From Malurus cyaneus samueli (lineage: Eukaryota; Chordata; Aves; Passeriformes; Maluridae), in assembly GCA_009741485.1 (NCBI GenBank), contig CM019218.1, positions 45,532,840 through 45,596,839 on the forward strand: a DNA stretch of 64,000 nt. Reading direction: 5' to 3'. Below are positions 1-11,700 of the stretch, piece by piece. The position numbers and the translations under genes were made by a program. Position 1 is the first letter of the stretch; the number at the start of each line of letters is the position of its first letter. The notes beneath the pieces were generated by a model. That model was not told the origin of the DNA. It saw only the letters and a program-made list of their open reading frames with translations, and did not search any database.

Positions 1-340
1 GTGCCGCCGCCTCTTTCATCCCTTTCCTCACGGCAGCTCCGGCCTGGCCACCGTCACACGTCCGCCGGGCAGGGAGGAAGCGCGGGAGGCCAAAGGCCGC
101 CGCGGTACCATCGCGACCGCGTCCCGCGCCCCGGAACGGATCGCCGGAGCTGGAGCAGCGCGACCACGAGGCGAATCGCGCCCCGCGGCCTCTCTCCGCC
201 GCCGTTCCCCCGCGCCCCGCGCCGGCGGCTCTTACCGTGCGGGCGGCGCCGGGGAGCTGCTCCGGGCGGGAGCGGCGCTACGGGGTCGAGCCGCGGCCGC
301 CGCCGGGGCCATGGGGCGGGCGGCGGGCACGTGACCGGAA
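1..340 (-). other. GTF2H1: Putative 5' end of GTF2H1 (untranslated exon 1 and start of intron 1)
   Basis: No coding exon is visible here; the assignment rests on context. In human, GTF2H1 (p62 subunit of the TFIIH core, used in transcription initiation and nucleotide excision repair) lies head-to-head with HPS5, and HPS5 starts just to the right and runs rightward. On the minus strand a consensus donor (GCACG/GTAAG) lies at 235-231, so a short GC-rich untranslated exon could end at 236, with the coding exons left of the window. An ETS-type motif ACCGGAA at 334-340 and a GGGGCGGG box at 313-320 lie where its promoter would be. No GTF2H1 residue can be read in the window, so confidence is limited. 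Confidence 0.35.
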
Positions 341-900
341 CGGGCCGCGGGGCGCCAGGGGGCGGGGCTCGAGCCACGTGACACGGGAACGGCACAGACG
401 CCGCGCGTCCCATATGTCACGTGACGCCGGCGCACCACCCGGCCCCCGCCCCGGTCACGTGCGGCCGCTGCCCCGTCGCTATGACGGCGGCGCGGAGGGC
501 AGTGACCGGCGGTAAAACGGCACCACCGACCCCGCTCCCCATCCCCGCCGCGCCCGTGCCGCCCGTTCCGCCGTCACCCGCCCCGCGGCCCCGCTCGTCC
601 CGCGCCATCGGTCCCGGCGGCCCGTCCTGCTCCGCTCCCGGGTCGGTGGCGCCGCCTCGCTGCGGGGGAGGGCCTCCCTCGGTCCCGGCCGCGCGCCGGG
701 AGGGCGGGGGCGCGGCGCGCGTCACGGCGTCACGTGGCCGGGGGCAGGCGCGGGCGGGCGCGCGCGTGACGCGGCTTCCTCCTCCGCCTCCTCGCCTCCG
801 CGGGGCGGCGCGTGATGCCGCGGGCGACGGGCGCGCGCTCCCGCCCGCCCTCCCGCGGGTCACGTGACTGCGCTGTTTTGAGACAAGACTGGGGACCGCG
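300..900. promoter_or_regulatory. Divergent CpG-island promoter with six CACGTG (CLEAR/E-box) elements
   Basis: The region is extremely GC- and CpG-rich. It holds CACGTG at 328-333, 375-380, 418-423, 456-461, 731-736 and 861-866. Two of these are the full palindrome GTCACGTGAC (416-425 and 859-868), which is the CLEAR element bound by TFEB, TFE3 and MITF; most of the others are one or two bases off it. No TATA box is seen, as expected for a housekeeping bidirectional promoter. HPS5 is a lysosome-related-organelle factor, so control by MiT/TFE factors makes biological sense, but that is inference. The HPS5 transcription start is not determined; a donor-like GACCGCG/GTGAGG at 900/901 could end its untranslated first exon. 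Confidence 0.7.
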
Positions 901-1495
901 GTGAGGGACCGGGGATCGCAGTGAGGGACGGGGACCGGGGATCGCGGAGGGCGGGCCGGGATCGCGGTGAGGAGGGGATGCTGAGGACGGGGACCGGGGA
1001 TCGCGGAGAGGGACCGGGGATCGCGGTGAGGGACCGGGGATCGCGGAGAGGGACCGGGGATCGCGGTGAGGGACCGGGGATCGCGGTGAGGGACCGGGGA
1101 TCGCGGTGAGGGACCGGGGATCGCAGTGAGGGACCGGGGATCGCGGAGAGGGACCGGGGATCGCGGATCGCGGTGAGGGACCGGGGATCGCGTGAGGGAC
1201 CGGGGATCGCGGTGAGGACCGGGGACGGGGATCGCGGGAGGGACCGGGGATCGCAGTGAGGGACCGGGGATCGCGGTGAGGGACCGGGGACCGGGGATCG
1301 CGGAGCGGGACCGGGGATCGCAGTGAGGGACCGGGGATCGCGGAGAGGGACCGGGGATCGCGGAGAGGGACCGGGGATCGCGGAGGGGACCGGGGATCGC
1401 GGAGGGACCGGGGATCGCGGAGAGGGACGGGGATCGCGGAGAGGGACCGGGGATCGCGGGAGGGACCGGGGATCGCGGTGAGGGACCGGGAGCGG
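900..1495. repeat. GC-rich 20-bp minisatellite (about 28 units) in presumed HPS5 intron 1
   Basis: A tandem array of GGTGAGGGACCGGGGATCGC and close variants (GGAGAG for GGTGAG; CAG for CGG; occasional deletions). By eye there are about 28 units. The array begins directly at the donor-like site GACCGCG/GTGAGG at 900/901, and many units repeat a GCG/GTGAGG match to the 5' splice-site consensus. The array has no stop codons in some frames, which creates long spurious open frames on the minus strand rich in Ser-Pro-Arg-Asp. Array length is likely polymorphic and prone to assembly error. Confidence 0.95.
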
Positions 1496-2718
1496 CGCAG
1501 GGAGGGAAGGAGAGGGCAGCGAGTGGTGCTTCTGGGCCGTACGGCTTCCCAGCGCCTGCTCTGCGGGCTGGCGGCTGTGCGCCGTCGGGGCTCGGCTCTC
1601 GCCCCCTGCCCTGCCCGCGGTTTCTGAAGGGGCTGAGGGGGCTCCTCTGCCCTTTTGCGCTTCTTGTCCTTGCTCCGTGTGCGGGAGAGAAAGTCCCGTG
1701 GTGTCGTGGTTCAGCCCCAGTCGGCAGCGCAGGACCACACAGCGGGATAGGGCAGAGAATGGCGAGGGTAGAAGTGACCATTAAGATTTTTAAGACGCTT
1801 TGAGAATTTTGAAGAAGTAGCTTTCAATTTCGTTGGCTAAATGTGCCTCTTCCCTTTTCCTAGTGTCTGGTGAGAGTGAGCACTCTCTTTTCTTTTGAGG
1901 AAATGTAAATTTCCCCATGACGACTTTTCTGGAGGGAGTTCCTTAATTTATGGGATCGCATACTAAAGGTTACTTAAAAATTCTGGGACTTGACTGTGTA
2001 GTGTACCAGGCTTGGGGTTTCGTTAAGCAATGTGCAGGTTTACACTTTAAACTCAACAAGAAGTTATTTTAAAGTGTGTGCTGCTGAGGAGAAATATGAG
2101 GTTGTGGCTTCGATAGGTATTTAATTCTTGGTGTTCACTCTGTGTTATCTGTCTTGTATGCTGGAAGAGAGGTACTTTAGAGAAGATAGTTCATGGTTAC
2201 ACCAAAATGCACAATTGCAGCTAATTCTAAATTTAGTATAACTTGAAAGCAATACTATTTAAATTTTGTTTTGGGGGAGAATATAATGTAGGTGTAAAAT
2301 GCCAGTGCTAAATGTTTTCCTTGAGGAGGTTAGTTTCAAAACAAGAGTGCATGCTGTGGGAAAAAATGCATTTTTCTATAAAATAAGACTTTTTCTGTAG
2401 GTAGGCATAACTTGTTTCACCAGCAGATGTAAATGTAATGACAGTTTTAAGTGTTTCCAGGTGGGTTATCTGGTAGTCTTAGTTTCCAGAAATGAACAAA
2501 AATTTCTCATAAATGAAGCACAGATCTAGTTTTGCACCCTTGGGCCCCTTTTTGGCAGACTGATGCTTTTTGAGTGGGAAAGCCCTGGGTGCTTCTTTAA
2601 TAGAACACCAGCTATAGTACTGAAAAGTGAACTAATCAAAAGCTTTGTTTTTGGCAGTACAACTAAGAACTGAAACTGTAACACACCCATGAGTGAGCAG
2701 CACTAGTCCTGTGCATCC

Positions 2719-5700
2719 ATGGCCTCTGTGCCAGTAATTCCAGATTCTTACAACCATGTCTTGGCAGAGTTGGAGTGTTTGGATCCATTGCTTTCTGCGC
2801 TCAGGTTAGATTCCAGTCGGCTTAAGGTGAGTTGGTGGGGTTTTTTTTGGTTTTAAAATTTTTTAAACATGCAAGTAATGACCCCATTTTGTTGATTATT
2901 TGATTAAGACATAAGATTAATCTGGATTGTTTTTGGGTGTGTGCATGCTTGCTTATGGGGGAGAGTACTTCAGGAAGAAAGAGTGAAGATGAAGGATCCT
3001 GTTACTCTGTATGTGTTGTCTAAATGCAGCTGTGGGCACATAACACAGCCTGACACAGCTTACACTGTTTGCTCCAATTGCAAAGTGTGCTGTTCAATAA
3101 TCTTCACTGCCAATGGTTGAGGAGTGGTGCAAACAGCTGGCAAACAACGATGCCTTTAAAAAAAAACAGAACTTAATAATGCAAGAAAATGATGTTGTGA
3201 TTAGAATTTACCAGGTTATGCATTATGATTTTTATTCCTTCAGTGCACGTGTATAGATGTGTCAAAGAGATGGCTCGCTCTAGGCAGCTCAGGAGGAGGA
3301 CTGAACCTCATCCAGAAAGATGGTTGGAAGCAAAGACTGTTTCTCACTCACAAGGTAGGGGTAATGGGGTTGGGAAAGAGGTGTTATTTCAGGTAACTGT
3401 TTTATAAGAGTCGACACGCATCTTCAGCTTACTGAATTGTACAGAAAAGGGGAAGTTTTGAACTGTTGTGTTTAAAAGAGATTGTAGATCTGGAGTGTAT
3501 TACCAGAGTGTGTTGTATGATGGATTTATTTCATGAGGTGTGAAAGAAATTACTTCAGTGTCAGACTTCTGTTTTTTAAATTCTTACTTTTAACAGCAGC
3601 AACAAAGTCATTTTGTTTTGAATTTTAAATGATTAGAAGAAAATTCTGAATAAGAAACCAGAGCAACTTAAATGTAGCTAAATCCCAATGTTTGAATGTC
3701 CAAACTGTGACAGACCTGGATAAGCAAAGAAAAGATAGGCTGACTTGCTTTTGCTGGAAGAGACCATGAAACAGGGACAGTTTTTTCTACAGCCAGGTGC
3801 TGTTTCTTGGGAGCCACTGCTGCTTCCAGTGTAGCATGGATGCAGCCATTTTTTTAAGGTTGGGAGCACCTCACTTAATTCTGGCAAAACAACCTCCAAA
3901 GGCGTGAGGGCAGGAGAATAATTTCTTTTTTCCAAATCAAAGAATGCGCTGAAGTCCGTGCTGTTGATGTTGACATGTTGTCAGCTGTAGCTTGGAGTAA
4001 GCTCAGTGTTTGTAAACAAAACCTATACAGTAAAAACCGACCACATCACAACAGTTGTAGCATCTGTTGACATGAATCTGGTTTATGTCTGTATCTAAAG
4101 ATAAAAGCTGCACAGCAGTAGAGGCAGTACAGGAACAATTTTTACCTGATCTTACTCCTTTTCTTGCTTTCAGGAAGGTGCCATTTCTCGGGTGGCCTGT
4201 TGTTTGCATGATGAAGACTATGTTGCTGTTGCCACCAGGTGAGTGATATACTCAAAAGCCTGAGCACTGGATAAATATTTTTAAGAAGCTTCTAAGTTTC
4301 AGACTTGGGCAGCTGCTGAGAACTTGCAGAGTTAACCTACCAGGCTGACTGGTAGAGGCCACTGCAGGATAATTCCCTGTACAGACAGTTTGCTTAACAT
4401 TTTTTTTTCTGAATAATTGTTCTAGGTTAAGTATTATTTCTGTAACAGAACATCTGTGGCAGACCTCATGCATGTGAAATTATGATAAGTGAATTTCTAA
4501 GATCTTCCAGCATTAAAAAAAGCATTTTCATTAATATGGTAGAGTGAGATTGGTAGTTAATTCCACTTGTATTTCTCAAAATCTATTTAAATGTTTTTCC
4601 ACATCCTCACAGGTAAGTGTAGTATAAGAATAGCCTTCCAAAGTTGTTTATGCATCGTATAAAGAAGAACACTTATTCTTCTCCAGAATTATGAGTGTGA
4701 CACTTCTTGTAAGCATGCAGCCTCAAACAGAGACAGTTCTAAGATGTGCTGCTTCACTCAGGTTCCCTCTTTCTTTGGAGAAATGCATCTTTATCAGCTG
4801 ATAAAACATTAGAAGACTTATTTTCAAACTCTTTTTAAATTGTTGTAGCCAAGGCCTTGTAGTAGTCTGGGAGCTGAATCAGGAACGTCGTGGGAAGCCA
4901 GAACGGATTTATGTTTCATCTGAGCATAAGGGCAGAAAAGTCACAGCTCTGTGTTGGGATACAGCTGCCCTTCGAGTTTTTGTGGGAGATCATGTGGGAA
5001 AAGTATCAGCCATCAAGATCAACACATCGAAACAAGGAAAGGTAAAGTGTTGCGTACTTTTATTGAGCTTAGTTCACGGAGAGTGATGTGTGGAATCTCT
5101 TAGTTTATTTTAGTGAAGTGGAACAGAGCAGGAGTTGATGAAGTTTTGGTAGCGTTAACTGTTGGGATGAAGAACCAGTCTCTCGAGACAGTAGAAATCC
5201 TGACCCATGAACTTCCTCCGTCCGTCTTCTTTTAGTAGTTCATTTTAGTAATGCAACATGAATATGCTTTCAGATGTTCAGAATTAAAAACTGGTCAGTC
5301 TGCTGCTTCTTGGAATTTACAAGTATCTCAGTTAAGGATCTTGGTGTTTCTGAGCCTGTTGGATTCCTTAAATTCCAACTACAGGTTCAGTTGTTTGGTT
5401 TAGTCCTCAATTCAGCTGTTGGTCTGAGAGAGCAGTCCCAGACTCTGATTTTGCTTGGTTTTGTCCAGTTGCTCTCATTCTTAAACATATGGATTAGATG
5501 AAATAAATGGTCATCAAGCCTCCACTCCATACATTATATTTTGTGCAAAGGACACACCTCTTAGTGAAAGCAGCCTGATTTCTAGTCCTTGAGTGTTCCT
5601 TAGGTTTTACCACTACTGGGTTCTTTCTTCTTGTAATTGATACAAAGGAGCAGAACCTGAAAATAGTTGTGTTTCTAGCCCTCATGGAAGATATTGATGG

Positions 5701-8700
5701 AAAGTTAACTTAAAACTAGCAAGATCGTTCATTACATTTTTAAAAAGGGGGGAAAGTTTAACTGGGAAGAGAGGGACAAGAGAAGGACAAGGCCAACAGA
5801 ATCTGTCTGGTCATACATTTTAAAGGAATGGGACTGTTGGATTTCTCAAATAATGCACTTTGTCACACACCTAAGAAGGGAAACAACTCTAAGCTGACAA
5901 AATAGTGACTGTCTGACAGCAAATTTAAATGCAGCTCCCAGTAGTTTTCTTATCCATAAGTCTACCTGAGACTGTTCAGCTACCCATGCAAACTGAGACA
6001 CTGGTATCATAAATAGCATTTGGATAATTTGTGGCAGGGTGACAGGAAAGGTGAGTTTATGTAAATAGTCTGTGTCTGAGAGAAGCTGTTTTTTGAATCA
6101 ATTAAGCCCTCAGGTCTGTTTCCATAAAACTGCTAACTCAAAGTACTGTGGGGAAAACTGAAAAAAAATCACAAAGCTTAGAATAGCAGGAATAAAACCT
6201 TCTTTTAATGTTACAGAAGAAACACCCTTTATAAAGAAATATCAAGAGGCTACAGGAATGTGATTTGTTTTTCCTAAATTGCCAGTAATGGTTTTGTGAA
6301 AAGGAGGATTTAGACTTCTGTGCTTGTGAGCATTGAAACTTTGCTTTGTAAAGACTGAAGAAAGAAGTTTCTCTGTCTATATTGTGTATTCATAGCATAC
6401 ATGAGTTTTGTCTGTTTGCAGTTTGAACATAATGGAACAGTCTTTACTTTGAACTGAAGGCCAGCATGTTTTCTTTCTCTTTTTTCTTTTTTAACTGTAG
6501 GCTGCTGCTACTTTTGTGATGTTTCCTGTCCAGATTATAACCACTGTAGATTCTCGGGTTGTTCAGCTTGATTATTTGGATGGAAGACTGCTCATATCTT
6601 CACTTACCCGCACTTATTTGTGTGATACTGAGAGGCAAGTTCTGTTTTATCTCTGAAATACTGCACTTCACAGAGTCACACACAGTTTCTGAAATGACAT
6701 CAATGTCTGTTTACGTAGCCTGTGCTCTCTTGTCTGTGAAGATGTAGGCAGATGTTGGGTATCATCACAAGTTTTACTGTAGTCGAGATAAACAACATCT
6801 ACTGTTCCTCCCTCAACTACCCAGCCAGCATTCTGTTGTAGAGGGCTGTTAGCATGATTTCCCTTTCATAAATTCATGCTGAATATTAATAATCACTGTC
6901 TCATTTTTCATACGATTGGAAATGATTTCTGGGAGTGTTCACACCTTCCTATCCCCAGGTTGAACAACTGGTTCTGCTGAAAAAAAACCCCTTTGATCTG
7001 AGTATTCATTTCAACTAATGAACATTTCTGTACCCTGTCTTGTATAAATTTTGTGCTGGCTTTACAGATTCTTCTCTTAAGTACTGAAACCAATTCAGCA
7101 GCTGGGATTTGAGTATTCTTTATCATTGAAGAAGAACATAAAATTCATTAAGAAATTATTATTAATGCCCCTTAACGAATACATTTTTTTCCCTGCTAGA
7201 GAGAAGTTCTGGAAAATTGGTAATAAAGAGAGAGATGGAGAATTTGGAGCATGTTTCTTCCCTATTGGAAAAAACAGTGGGAATCAGCAGCCATTGATAT
7301 ATTGTGCTCGACCTGGCTCAAGGATGTGGGAGGTGAACTTTGACGGGGAAGTGCAAAGCACACATCAATTCAAGCAGCTGCTCTCATCACCACCTCTCCC
7401 TGTTGTTACTCTCAGGTAGATACATGAGTGTTATCAGTGATAAACTTGTTTTGGACATCCTTAACACTGAGAAGACTAAATAAACTCCCACTGCAGTCAA
7501 ATGTTTATCCTAGTTGTCATCTTCATACAGTCTCCTCTAAGAAGTGTAGCCAGTAGTTATCAAAAATGCCAAAACCTTGATTCTGCAGCTATGTCTGTGT
7601 GAGCACAATGAATGCTGCAGTCATGAAACTGTGTTTGTTTAGGCCAGCCATTTATTTACAGGATTAAGGTTTTTAGAAAGTGATGTTATTGTAGTTATGC
7701 TTGTAATTGACAATAATTTTATTTTGCAGGCAGGATCCTCACTATACTGGTTCCAGCTGCTCTCCACAATCTTTATCTTTCCCTAAGCTACTGTATTTGA
7801 CGTAAGTATTTGACAGCATAGCTTCCTGTTGATAAAGTAGGCTTAAAAATTTATATTACCAACTTCAGCTTTTTGTGTAAGAATTTTCCAAATATCATGC
7901 TAAACAACTGTCTCATATCTGTCTAGCTATTGGCTATTAAGCCAATGCCATCCCTGCATATTCTACAATTTTTAAAAATTTTACCTATCTTATTACAATT
8001 GACTGTTGCTCTGTTAATATCTGCTTTGTTTGCAGTGAGCACTGTGTGGTGACCTGGACAGAAAGAGGCATTTATATTTTTCTTCCCCAAAGTGTTCAAG
8101 TCTTACTCTGGAGTGAAGTTAGAGGTAAACTAAAATTTCTTGAACTTTGCTTTGTAACATCAGTCTGTTACACTGATCATTCCTGAAGTCCTTGCCTGAC
8201 ATGGAACCTTTTCAAGCTCAATTTCTGCAGCTGGATTGCAGAACATTTATCAAATAACTTTGCCTGTCATCCATCAGGTATATCCTTGAATATTAACCCT
8301 CTCCCTGCCTTCTTCAGCCAGCCCTTCCTTCCACAGATCTTAAAACATGCTTCTTGAGAAACAAAACATAGTGGAGATTGAATCATAAAATACAGCAGAA
8401 AATGCAGGTGATTAACCTTCAGTATCCTTTCCTCTTTTCTTTTTATTTGAGCTCATTGTCAGATGCCCTGTGGAGGATAATCTGGCTGCTGAAAGCTTAA
8501 AATATTTTGGGTTTTTTTCCTAGCACCTGTCTAAATTGCATCCAGGGAATTTTTATTTGGCAGATGAGTGAACCTTCATAAGCTGTTACTTGTGTGTAGT
8601 TATAAGCACAGTCTTATAATGGTTATTGTCTGTCAGTCTTTCCCCTTCTTCTCTCAGTTTTGGTGTTAAGTTTGCAGTATTTATTTTGCATGCAGCACAA

Positions 8701-11700
8701 CTGTTGCATTTGAAAATTGCTCGAAGGCCAAAGTTGTTTTTCTGCCAGTGATCGTTTTCCTTCTGTTCCCAAGCTAACAATGATGTATCTGTCATCCTTA
8801 TCAGGCTTTAATTTTTCATTTTCCCTCAGAGAAAAAGAAAACTTTTTTAGTAATTTAGCATATTTTTTGAATGTTTTCAAGAAATGCAACTCTGGAAAGT
8901 TTTGGCAGTTTATGTTTTAGTGGTTAGATGCAGGTCAGCACTGTTCTGTGTCTGTTTTCCCTACGCCCCTTGTGGTTTGCGCTCATTTGCAGCCAGGTGG
9001 GAATAGGTTTCACCTTCTTTCAGGAGCAGAAAGGAATGTTGATTAACAATGTCAGTCCTTTAGGTATTGCTGTGCTTAGTCCTTTAGGTATTGCTGTGCT
9101 TCTGGTTTTGCAGATATTCAGGATATTGCAGTTTATAAGAGTGAGTTGTTCTGCCTGCATACAAATGGGAAAGTTGTGCACCTCTCCTTGTTGCTGATCG
9201 ATCGCTGCATAGAGCGTCTGATGAGAAGAGGGTTCTGGACCCTTGCTGCCAGGGTCTCTTGTCTTTTCCAAAATTCAATTATTTCTTGCAGAGTAAGTAA
9301 ATATCTCTTTGTAAATGTGCAATACAACTTCACTGTTTTTCCTATTCCCCCTTCCACTGAGTTTCATAGTTACTGCGATTCATTTTGTTGGACGTTTTAA
9401 AAAGTCATCTAAACATTATATTTGAAGGATGAAAATCATCCTGCATATATGGTATCTTTTGTTTTTCACACGTTCATTGGAAGTAATAATGCCTTTGTTT
9501 CACTGGGTGCCTTTAGGCAAGAAAAAATTTGCCTCTAGACAAGCTGGAGCACTTGAAGTCTCAGCTGGATGCCTCAACACAACAAGATCTCATTGTGCAA
9601 CTGGAAGAACTGATTTCAAAGTTGGAACCTCTAGATTCTGCATGCAGCAGTAGAAGGAGCAGCATTTCATCTCATGTATGTGTATTAGTAGGGCAAAAAA
9701 TGTTGTCTACAGGTTTTATCTTCGTGGCTTGAGATTACCTCATTGCTCCCTTTGGAGACGAGGCCTTCATTTCTATCCTACTACAGCTTATAATGCTACA
9801 TTCTAAAACTAGGTGCATTCTATAAGCTCTCAAGACCTCTGCCTCATTCCCATGAGACTATTTTAGGGCTAATGTTTGAGGTGTGGACATGGATTGAAAC
9901 AAAGATGCCTTTTTCCGCAGCTCATTAACATGCTTCAATAAAGGTAGTCTTGGTTGTAACGGTAGTTTTATATGGTGAAAAATTAATTCTGAGTGCTCAG
10001 ATCTCTTCACCCTTTTTAAAAAATTGTCTTACTTCATGAAGCTTGAGCAGGAAGTTCTAAGGAAAAAAAATCAAAGCATATTTCTCGTAAGCATACAGCT
10101 GCTTTTCAAGAAAGGGGAACTATTTCATAGGTGCTACAATATCAACTCTTGCTTTCACTTTAACAATGTTTAAAAGTAAAGTTTAAAAAGCCAAGTAATG
10201 TAAATACCACCTTGATGTGGTAGGCAAGGTTTTTTTCATTAGCAATGGGAAAGTAAACTGTAGACTGGCCATGAGCAAAAGAATGTTTATCCTGAAACTG
10301 AATAGTTTTGCAGGGTTTGTAATTGTGCTAGCTGGGTATGGCTAAGCAGCAGAAAGAATATGGACTCTTGGGTATGCAGCTACAAAGGGGTGCAGTGACA
10401 GTTATGGCTGCAGGACTAAAGCTGAGGTGGGTTTTGCTTGGCACTGAGTACACCAGTTGTTCCACTGGCTGCTTTCCTGATGGGTTTTGCCTGGCACTGA
10501 GTATACCAGTTGTTCCACTGGCTGCTTTCCTGGTGGGTTTTGCCTGGCACTGAGTACACCAGTTGTTCCACTGGCTGCTTTCCTAAAGGCAGTTGCAGCA
10601 CATTTAAAGTCACGGAACTGCACGCTTCCTAGCACCTGTGTCCTTTTCTATTCTGGATATGATAAAAATACACTGTTAGATAGAGTAGTTTTCCAGGCAG
10701 TGAGTTATGAAATGCTTTGAGGTTATTTGTGTGGGTACAGTTGCTTGAGTTTATTTCAGAAAGTTTGACAAGGAAGTATAACTCCCACAATGTCTAACTT
10801 TTCTCCCTGGTCTGACAGGAAAGCTTCAGTGTCTTAGATTCGGGAATATACCGCGTTATCAGTCGAAGGGGCAGTCAGTCAGATGAAGACTCGTGTTCCC
10901 TCCACAGTCAGACATTCTCAGAAGATGAGAGACTTAAAGAATTTCCTGCACAGCATGATGATGAGCAACTAGAACTTGGTAATGTTTCTTAATGAAAATA
11001 TGTTTGTCTAATGTGTTTGTTTATTCTACAAGAATTCAGCTGGGTTGGCTCTGTGCTCATATTCTCCACTATCAATTTATTCATTAATACCTGTAATTTG
11101 ATCAGTTGAAACGGCCACCCCACCCTCCAGTCAAAATTCTTCCTGAAACATTGGGTTGAAAAGCTGGCTCCACAGAAGTCCAAGATTAAAAGCAAACAAA
11201 ATGCAAAGAAACAAAGCAAAAGGTTGAGGGCTTTTATCAAGCATGGGCTTCACCCCAGCTTTCCCCTCTCCATGTGTAATCCAATGTTAATGCTAAGAAA
11301 TCTTCAACTGTCCATGCCAGTGCCAATTGAGCTTCAAGCAAGATTTGCTGCCAATATCCTTTAGTAATATTTGTTCCAGGGAAGGATTTCTTAATCTGGA
11401 CTCTGGCTTATATATCTTCAGGGAAAGTAGAAGGATTCTGATAAGTGTTATTGAATTTTTGCGGGGTTTCCTTCAGACAGGGCATTATCTCTTACACACA
11501 TAAACATTAGTGTAGGAGTGCTAGAATGACAAATGTCTGTCACTGGACAAAAGCTAGAGTGAAACTGTAAAGGGTCTTGTTCTCTGCTCTGGCTGGGATT
11601 AGGAGATGTAGAAACCTGGGATGTTGAGGAGCTGGCTTCGTTCTAGGTATGGTACAGAGGCTTTCCAATAAAAACGCTACTTTTGCAAGGAGTAGATGCC

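Noticed and set aside
900..1495. CRISPR-like array
   Set aside because: Units are head-to-tail without unique spacers, in a vertebrate gene promoter; it is a minisatellite.
417..1781. Long minus-strand open frames (up to 454 codons) rich in Ser-Pro-Arg-Asp-Pro
   Set aside because: They are translations of the 20-bp minisatellite and CpG island; periodic low-complexity sequence with no family resemblance.
10402..10635. Coding exon suggested by open frames on both strands
   Set aside because: Frames come from the 53-bp tandem repeat, lie within a well-defined HPS5 intron and do not match HPS5 protein.
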